The position numbers and the translations under genes were made by a program. The notes beneath the pieces are model-generated. The model searched no databases and had not been told where the DNA came from. It saw only the letters and a program-made list of their open reading frames with translations. Of a DNA stretch of 14,130 nt, positions 8,669 through 14,130 are shown one piece after another; the stretch's first letter is position 1; each line of letters opens with the position of its first letter. Origin of the DNA: Larix sibirica (taxonomy: Eukaryota; Streptophyta; Pinopsida; Pinales; Pinaceae); contig NWUY0300003525.1 in assembly GCA_004151065.3 (NCBI GenBank), positions 26,676-40,805 on the forward strand, given 5' to 3'.

Positions 8669-9558
8669 TAATGTTGGTAAGTTTATCTCCTAACCCTAGT
8701 TTAACGTTGCTCTTGAAGTGCTTTGGACTGAATTAGGGTTTGTTTGCTAGCATTTTATCAATGTGCTTGAGGAGATCTTCCTACCAAGGAGCTCTCCATT
8801 GTTTTGTTGGGCCTTGGACTTCTCTATTTGCCTTAATTATGGTTTCACTACCTAACCCTTAAGGTTGCTAGCTTAGCCCTAGTTGCAAGTATTGAATATT
8901 ATCTCAAGAGGGACGTTAGCCTCGATCCCTCATAGCCCTAGGATTTGAGACAAGAATCTAATACCCTATCTATCAATCTTATTTTATTCAATTTTTACAT
9001 GTTTTATTTTATGCAAAAAATACATAAACATATTTTACTACTAGAAAAAACCCTAAAAATCTAAAAAAATCCAAAAATCCAAAAATAACCGTGATTTGGT
9101 ATTTCAGGTCCACTTTAAAATGTCTCCCAAGGGTTTCATCCACAAACCCTAGAGGGCATCCTCTTCTAACGAAGTGCATTGGGATATGTGAAACCCTTGT
9201 AATTGGTGAATTAGAGGGTGTATGGTATTTTTGGCTTGTCCTACAACTTAGCCCTAGTTCAATTGTCCTCTTCTCATTGAGAGCGCATTTTTTGGAGTGG
9301 CTACCTTGGGAAGTGTGACATTGCCTTGGGAGACATGAAATTGCCNATATTATTTGGAATTTGTGATAAAGTGAATAACTTCATTATTGCATGATTATTG
9401 TGTCTTGTTTAATATTGTTGGACTCCAATAAGGCACTGATCATAGTTACTAAGGTTTTGTGGAAGGTATTTGTGGTTTGTTGGTGGTTGCGGGTACCTTT
9501 TATTGATGAGGATCCCCCCTAGGTTTGGAGTTACCCGAAGTGTTGAGAGGTTAAACAG
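8669..9558 (+). mobile_element. LTR-like sequence of an unassigned retroelement
   Basis: The stretch lacks coding frames of note, carries several CCCTAG/CCTAA-type motifs and an A-rich segment with repeated AATCCAAAA (about 9060-9085), and runs up to CA (9555-9556). Two bases later comes TGGTGACAATGG (9559-9570), a possible primer site. These are features of a solo LTR or 5' LTR followed by a primer-binding site. No partner LTR was found in the window, the left edge is uncertain because of the N at 8668, and another N lies at 9346. The 75-codon frame inside it (9091-9318) shows no domain and I consider it chance. Confidence 0.3.
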
Positions 9559-10235
9559 TGGTGACAATGGGTTTAACTCTCTCTCGAGATTACCAACACT
9601 ATCCCTGGTCCCCACAACCTAGTTGTGTTAGGGCTACTAGTTTGAGCGATAACAGAGGCAAGACACTAGATATGGTGACAAAGAAGGCTCAAGTCAAAGA
9701 ATCCCATTCAAATATATCCAAAGAACATATCAGACCAGTGGATGGAGTATCGATGCTCAATGATTGTTTCCAAAACGAGGAAAGCTCAAATAGTGGATTT
9801 CTACACTAGTAGATGGACGACTATCACATGTTTACACTATCATATTTCAAAGTGCTTGTGGATGTAGACATGATTGGGCATGAAGACAGTGACAAAGGTG
9901 TTCAACAAAACTATGGTGAAAGCAATGAAGGTAATGACAAAATGATGAAGACTCTTTGTTGACAAACAATACAAGAATGACACGAAGGACGAATTGATTA
10001 AGACAACTTTCCTTAATGAAAATGAAAGTGATGAAGCAGCATTGCGCAAAATGAATTAGGTATGGGCTTAATGGAGGACAACACCATGCAAGTGATGACC
10101 GAACAACATGGAGATTGATGACATCATGATGAATAATGATATCATGCAACTAAAAATAGTGATGAGCAACCCTTATGCAAATAGAAGAAGGCTTAATGAA
10201 AAGATAAGTGACGATGTGTACAATGCAACTTAATT
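9558..10235 (+). pseudogene. Decayed reading frame, acidic, family not recognised
   Basis: A frame of 83 codons (9558-9809) is open directly after the candidate primer site. Beyond it, pieces in shifted frames are charged and coherent: HEDSDKGVQQNYGESNEGND (about 9879-9938), KDELIKTTFLNENESDEAA (about 9983-10040), and NNDIMQLKIVMSNPYANRRR up to a stop near 10232. The piece is rich in Asp, Glu, Asn and Met codons. I infer a broken element-encoded protein, perhaps gag, because it lies just downstream of an LTR-like sequence. No domain is recognised. Minus-strand frames covering 9840-10149 are antisense shadows. Confidence 0.3.
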
Positions 10236-11202
10236 GAAGTGTATGTCATTATTGAGGACATCCTCACAATCACGTCATTAATGCAAACTCTAGAGAAACA
10301 GGATGACCTTGTTATCGCACATCCTGTAGAGGGGAGTCACTTCTCATTTTGCTAGAGCGGACTACAGTTTTGAGCCAGTCCTTATAGTGGATGCAAAATC
10401 TCATCGAATATTATCAATGGATTTGAGGATTATCTCACCATTTAACAGTTGGATCAGATACAGTGGCATACATTTTTTAGCCCTCTTCATGCCATCCCCT
10501 GCCATACATCCTAGACCCTGGTATAGTGGACCTTCATGATTATTATTATGCATTTTGGATCTTATCTTTCTGGGCCCTCCAAAGTCAGCATAGGTGGATA
10601 CTTTGCAGTTGCAGCTCGGATCAAGTATATTACAGAAGTATATCTATCGATTCCATGTTTTTTATTAATGCACTGACTTATGTTAGACTTTGTTATGCAA
10701 TGTGATCATATGGTTTTTCTCTAGTTGCTATCGATAGGAATTGTGCTTGGTCTAGTTTAGGTTCATTAGTAGTAGCTTCATGCACATGTTTTTGTTCGGG
10801 TTGATTGCCTGTGTAATGTATAGATCACCACCCCTCTCTTGGTTCTGTATACAGCCTATTTCCACTTATCCATCTCATCCATCTGTTGCAAAATTCCCCT
10901 GACCTAGATATGATTGATGAACTTGAGGACCTCCCCCTTTGTGACCCCTTTGTTAGGATGGCCTTCATGTATTCCCTAGTGTCTCGACTCTGATATGTGT
11001 GGCAAAAGCTTGCTCACCCTGTTGATCTCTTTCTGCTTGTACATCCAGGTGGATTGAATGCAGGCAAGGTAGGCCTAGTCACCAAAAGACTACCCCCTAG
11101 ACTTGAAACAAGTGGTCCCCATCCTTGAAATTGGTTAGTGACTAGGAGGGTAGATAATCCTTAAATTAAGCGGTTAAGACTACTTGCTCTAACAAAGCAT
11201 TA
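10236..11202. other. Non-coding stretch, no gene recognised
   Basis: All frames are stop-filled. A perfect 8-bp inverted repeat with a 14-base loop is present (10298-10305 with 10320-10327). A run without stops around 10895-10985 gives only short peptides with no recognisable domain. It is probably decayed retroelement DNA. Confidence 0.3.
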
Positions 11203-11222
11203 TGGTGGCAACTCTGTCGCAC
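11203..11222 (+). other. Weak second primer-site-like sequence
   Basis: The sequence begins TGGTGGCAACTCTG, which resembles the TGGCGACTCTGC-type stretch following the 5' LTR in some plant Ty3/gypsy elements. There is no LTR pair to confirm it, so it is noted only as a lead. Confidence 0.15.
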
Positions 11223-11325
11223 CTATGGACGTTGGCTGACAACATAGCGAAGGTTGTGTCATAACTGGTGCCCAAAAGGCTATCCAAGGCTAGTACCTCT
11301 CAGCCATTAGCAAACTAAAGGATTA

Positions 11326-11424
11326 CAAAATGAAAAGTGCTCCAAAGAAAGATCAAAAGAAAGAAAGCAAAAACATCAAAAGAAAAATCAATGAAAAGAA
11401 AAAGTTATGAAATGAATAGAGGGG
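11326..11424 (+). repeat. Purine-rich low-complexity tract
   Basis: About 100 bases consist largely of A and G, dominated by AAAGAAAG, AAAAGAAA and similar words. Such tracts occur in plant gypsy elements between integrase and the 3' LTR, or in the leader. It could also be simple low-complexity DNA. Confidence 0.5.
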
Positions 11425-11858
11425 AGGCTTGCTAGAGTCAAAGGGGTGCCTTCTAAGCACACTATCCATTTGTGAGACACTCTTCCCCTAGTGTTAGCCA
11501 CTCCAACGAATGTCGCAAAGTATCACTTATCTCCTCTTTCCAAAAGTGACTCAAGTCTATCCTATGGTCAATTTCATATTTTGACTATGCCCATGGTTGC
11601 CCATCATTCCACTTCACCCATGGGAGAGGTTGATCTATTTATTACATTATGTGATTAATTTAGACAAGAATATGTATATGAAGTTAGTTACTCTTGTCCT
11701 TTACTGTACTTAGTACTTGTCTTACACTTGTCGTACTTGAAATGATCACTAGTGTATAGCATGACTTAGCATGTAGTTGTTCATCAATTTTACTCATCAT
11801 TAAGGAACTAACACCTCTTACAGGCATAACACATGATTATTCCACCATCTTGAGCCTT
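11425..11858. other. Non-coding stretch, nothing recognised
   Basis: No frame with coding character is present and no RNA gene is seen. The sequence is AT-rich and may be LTR-derived, given the motif array directly downstream. Confidence 0.25.
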
Positions 11859-11939
11859 GGTCAAACTTTGATCAAATTTTGACATTTTGACCTAGTCAAA
11901 CCCGAGTTTGACCTGGCCTGAACAAAGGCGCAGGTCAAC
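11859..11939. promoter_or_regulatory. Dense array of TTGAC/GTCAA motifs
   Basis: Six TTGAC cores in both orientations lie within 81 bases, at about 11859, 11878, 11887, 11895, 11908 and 11933, several extended to TTTGACC or GGTCAAA. TTGAC(C/T) is the core of the W-box bound by plant WRKY factors, and retroelement LTRs often carry such inverted copies. The count is read directly. A regulatory role is inference. Confidence 0.4.
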
Positions 11940-12972
11940 AACAAGGACTTCACTACTTGTCATCATTGATCATATCTTATCCATTGAAGGCCAATTGGAC
12001 CCCTCCAAATACCATTTGAGGCATTATTGAATTAATATGCAAAAATTAAAATTATTTTCCTAAGTTGTGGAAAATAATTAGCCTAAGTATTTAATATTTG
12101 GAGATGACTACAAGCAGAGCATATCAAATTGGTTATGGGCATACGAGTAGTGGATCTTATGGTTTTTAAGGCCTAAAACAATATGTGCAATCATATTTCC
12201 AATCTGATCAAGGAAAGATGAAGATTTGATCATTTGAGCTATTAATTAGCTTATCTTCTTGAAAAATAAAAATAAAAATAAAAATAACTAAGGTTTTGGA
12301 TGTATGATGGTGGGATAAGTGAATGGAAAAAAGATGATTTGGGTAATGTTATTTTTTACCCCTAGACACACCATGGTCACTTTCCTAACACCACAACTTG
12401 ATTTCGCTTAACATATTATTGATTTCCTTGTGGTGGGGCGCATTCTCCCCTTAGGGCGAAATTGATCAAAACATCCAAAATAAAAGCATGTAAATCAAGT
12501 TATATCCTGAAAAATATGCAAAGGGGTACCCCCTAATGATCCCCCCATGTCCCCTAGGCATTAAACTTACGAAAATAATGATTTTCATGTTGTAAAAATG
12601 GGTTGTAAGAGATAATTTGCCCCCCTCTCTTATGGTAATTTCCAGCCATGTAAAAAATGATAAAAGTGAGATAAATCCTCAATCATTTATCATGTATGAG
12701 CATCTTTTAATCTTATTCGTCCACAAAGATGAGCTAGGGATCTTGCTCACTCCATCTTTAAAAGAAACTGAGCTCTTCATTGTAAAGGACTTTTGGACCA
12801 TTTGCAACAGTAATACACAACCAGATTTGAGAGTTCTTTCTCTTGTCTATTTCTGAGTTGTTTGTTGAGTGAATATTGTCTTTGCAATCCTCCTTAGTGT
12901 ATTGGATCTCTGCTGTAGCAATTTGGGCATCTATACTTGGTAATTTTGTGCAGGTTGGAAGCAATGTTACAT
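11940..12972. other. AT-rich DNA, no supported gene
   Basis: No convincing coding region is present. A 79-codon frame at 12617-12856 has no recognisable domain and is likely chance. Short C-rich words (CCCCTAG, CCCCCC) recur between 12355 and 12630. A pyrimidine-rich stretch ending in TTTTGTGCAG at 12953 resembles a plant 3' splice site, followed by 13 bases and then the GC-rich block. This is only suggestive. Confidence 0.3.
12262..12287 (+). repeat. (AAAAAT)4 microsatellite
   Basis: Four perfect consecutive copies of the six-base unit AAAAAT are followed by AA. Confidence 0.9.
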
Positions 12973-13190
12973 GGGGACTCGCCCCCCAAGGTCGGGGGCT
13001 CATCCCCTCGCTCCCCACTCCCTGGGGGGCTTGGGGGCTCCTACCGAAACGTTTCCCTTCATCCCCAAAATTCCGAAACTCGCCGAAACACATGGGGGAG
13101 TGCACCACTCTCTTCTGAAGCTCACACCGGTGAGGGTGGGCGCCTAGGCACTCCTTTCCAAAAATGGGGGGCACCTAGACGCCCCCCCAC
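12973..13190. repeat. GC-rich block with inverted repeats, probable non-autonomous repeat
   Basis: The block is sharply richer in G and C than its surroundings. It contains inverted arms GCCCCC/GGGGGC (12981-12986 with 12994-12999) and GGGGGGC/GCCCCCC (13166-13172 with 13181-13187, loop of eight). It also has three copies of CCGAAAC (13044, 13073, 13083), the first forming the palindrome GAAACGTTTC at 13046-13055. It starts and ends with runs of G or C. Overlapping frames through it on both strands are open only because AT-rich stop codons are rare here. I infer a short mobile repeat, but no target duplication was identified. Confidence 0.45.
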
Positions 13191-13348
13191 AATTTTGTCA
13201 TTAAAAAAACAAAATCAAATAAAAACAAAAAACAAACCTACTTTACCCTACCTTCTTATCTTTTATCATGTCATTGAGCCCCCGCTGCCACTATAAATTG
13301 GATAAGAGTCCACAAGTTGGAGAAGAGCCCGCCGTTGAAGACTAAAGA

Positions 13349-13368
13349 GCCGTCGTTGCTGTGACGGC
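13349..13368. other. Short GC-rich hairpin
   Basis: Arms GCCGTC (13349-13354) and GACGGC (13363-13368) form a perfect 6-bp stem with an 8-base loop. It lies in a moderately GC-rich stretch with GCCG/CCGTTG repeats (13270-13370), possibly a former untranslated or exon region. It is not followed by a T-run, and no function is assigned. Confidence 0.3.
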
Positions 13369-13465
13369 ATCCATTTGTAGTGAAACTTTGACAATGGAGA
13401 AATGTAACCTATCCTCATCTGCCCACTAAAAAGCAGAAGGAAATTCATTTGTTTGATCTTTCAAA

Positions 13466-13573
13466 ATGGAACAATACAGTCAAGATCTGTTGGCTTTTAG
13501 GAAGAAGGTTTGGAAACCGGACCATCCCCAAATGCATGAAGAGGCTACGAAAAGAGGATATGGAAATGAATGA
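13466..13573 (+). CDS. Short open frame, candidate terminal exon or small gene, unrecognised
   Basis: A 35-codon frame starts at ATG 13466 and ends at TGA 13571-13573. The peptide is hydrophilic, charged and contains W, P, H, M and Y in proportions unlike translated AT-rich junk (FRKKVWKPDHPQMHEEATKR in the middle). Codon use is plant-like. A CAATACAG ending at 13479 resembles a 3' splice site, so the true exon could begin at 13480 and the ATG may be incidental. In the same frame upstream there are stops (TGA four codons before the ATG). An overlapping frame (13449-13634, 61 codons) is also open but has a less plausible composition. I do not recognise the protein. It may be the last exon of a gene whose upstream part lies outside or is broken. 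Confidence 0.3.
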   Translation: MEQYSQDLLAFRKKVWKPDHPQMHEEATKRGYGNE

Positions 13574-13999
13574 TGTCTTTTTTATTTTAATGCTCTGTAA
13601 ATACTTGTTGGAGAATGCATATGCAGTAGAATGAACAAAGCACACAATAATCTCAAGTTGTAAGCGTATTTAGCATTGAATGTATCTCTAGTTGGGGGCA
13701 TTATAAAGCAATTGCATTGGATTGCTGGAGTTTTCCTTTGGTTGGGGTTTCTTTAAGGTATATCTTGTATATGTTTCTGCCGTTTACATTTACTTTCCGT
13801 GTTTGTCCAATTTCCTTTACTGCATTATGTATTTTAGCTTTATTGGAGCATCAGTGTTTGCATATTTGGACATAAAATGGTATGTAATAGCAGTAGTATT
13901 TCAGTTCCGGCAAGTAGTTCTCGTCTCAAGATCTGAGTAAAGCTTTGCAACTGCAATAGCCTAGGCAATTGTGTAACATGTTTTTATTGTTAATTTCAT
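13574..13999. other. AT-rich non-coding DNA, possibly 3' UTR or intron
   Basis: The stretch is T-rich with TGTAA-type words that can act in plant 3' end formation, but no AATAAA is seen. A 72-codon frame at 13722-13940 encodes a hydrophobic, Phe- and Tyr-rich peptide of the kind produced by T-rich DNA, and I do not consider it a gene. Confidence 0.3.
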
Positions 14000-14074
14000 A
14001 ATTTGTTAGATTCTGATTTACACTGCAAAAAGTTGAATTGTATTATTAATTTGTTGGATTCTGATTTACATTGC
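14000..14074 (+). repeat. Tandem duplication, 27-bp units spaced 48 bp apart
   Basis: The 27 bases at 14000-14026 recur at 14048-14074 with two differences, both transitions. The period is 48 bases. This is a small local tandem duplication. Confidence 0.85.
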
Positions 14075-14130
14075 TGGGATTTATGATTTTTATATTTTTT
14101 TATAATTTGTATGACCCCAACGTCCCCCCC

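Noticed and set aside
9840-10149. Two overlapping minus-strand frames (69 and 100 codons)
   Set aside because: They are antisense to a purine-rich, acidic plus-strand frame. Cys- and His-rich peptides in two frames at once indicate compositional shadows.
12758-13174. 138-codon minus-strand frame and plus-strand frames at 12876-13118 and 12937-13296
   Set aside because: These overlap each other in several frames through the GC-rich block, where stops are rare for compositional reasons. The peptides are Pro- and Gly-rich with no domain.
13349-13368. Hairpin considered as a transcription terminator
   Set aside because: There is no T-run after the stem, and this is a eukaryotic-type region, so intrinsic terminators do not apply.
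13722-13940. 72-codon hydrophobic plus-strand frame resembling a membrane peptide
   Set aside because: T-rich DNA gives Phe-, Val- and Tyr-rich peptides by chance. There is no homology, no clear codon pattern and no supporting context.
1-14130. CRISPR arrays, tRNA or rRNA genes and DNA-virus-like genes
   Set aside because: No regularly spaced repeats, tRNA cloverleaf signatures, ribosomal RNA motifs or viral structural genes were recognised on either strand. The only replication-type motifs belong to retroelement relics.

Overview
The window looks like repeat-rich intergenic or intronic DNA from a land plant with a large genome. A gymnosperm such as a conifer is my best guess, but this is inference. 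The support is three kinds of decayed plant-type retroelement (Ty3/gypsy, Ty1/copia and non-LTR LINE) packed end to end, AT-rich filler, no intact long gene, and single unresolved N bases. There are no bacterial-type operons, no tRNA or rRNA genes and no CRISPR array.

Layout: positions 1-640 are AT-rich with no recognisable gene and may include the end of an LTR. A degenerate initiator-Met-tRNA-like primer site lies near 650. A plus-strand Ty3/gypsy remnant follows to about 4195, holding gag, an aspartic protease, an RNase H-like domain and the linker after it, with many stops and frameshifts. It ends abruptly, without reverse transcriptase or integrase, at a junction marked by an N at 4204. 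There a minus-strand Ty1/copia fragment begins (about 4205-5000), carrying zinc knuckle, protease and the integrase HHCC finger. From about 5045 to 8196 lies a plus-strand, 5'-truncated LINE with remnants of reverse transcriptase, a zf-RVT zinc finger, a 3' UTR with AATAAA and a short A tail.

Positions 8197-12960 carry weaker signals: a decayed minus-strand reading frame beside the LINE tail, LTR-like DNA with TGGTG primer-site candidates, a decayed acidic plus-strand reading frame (9558-10235), a purine-rich tract, a dense TTGAC/GTCAA array (11859-11939) and an (AAAAAT)4 microsatellite. Positions 12973-13190 form a sharply bounded GC-rich block with inverted repeats, probably a non-autonomous repeat. 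After it come a 35-codon frame with convincing plant-like composition (13466-13573), which may be a terminal exon or a short gene, and AT-rich DNA with a 48-bp tandem duplication near the right edge.

Nothing here works together as a pathway. The identifiable elements appear dead: catalytic residues are lost and stops accumulate, several of them of the kind produced by cytosine deamination. I found no convincing new biological system. The points most worth following up are the gypsy domain order, the short frame at 13466, the TTGAC array and the GC-rich block.
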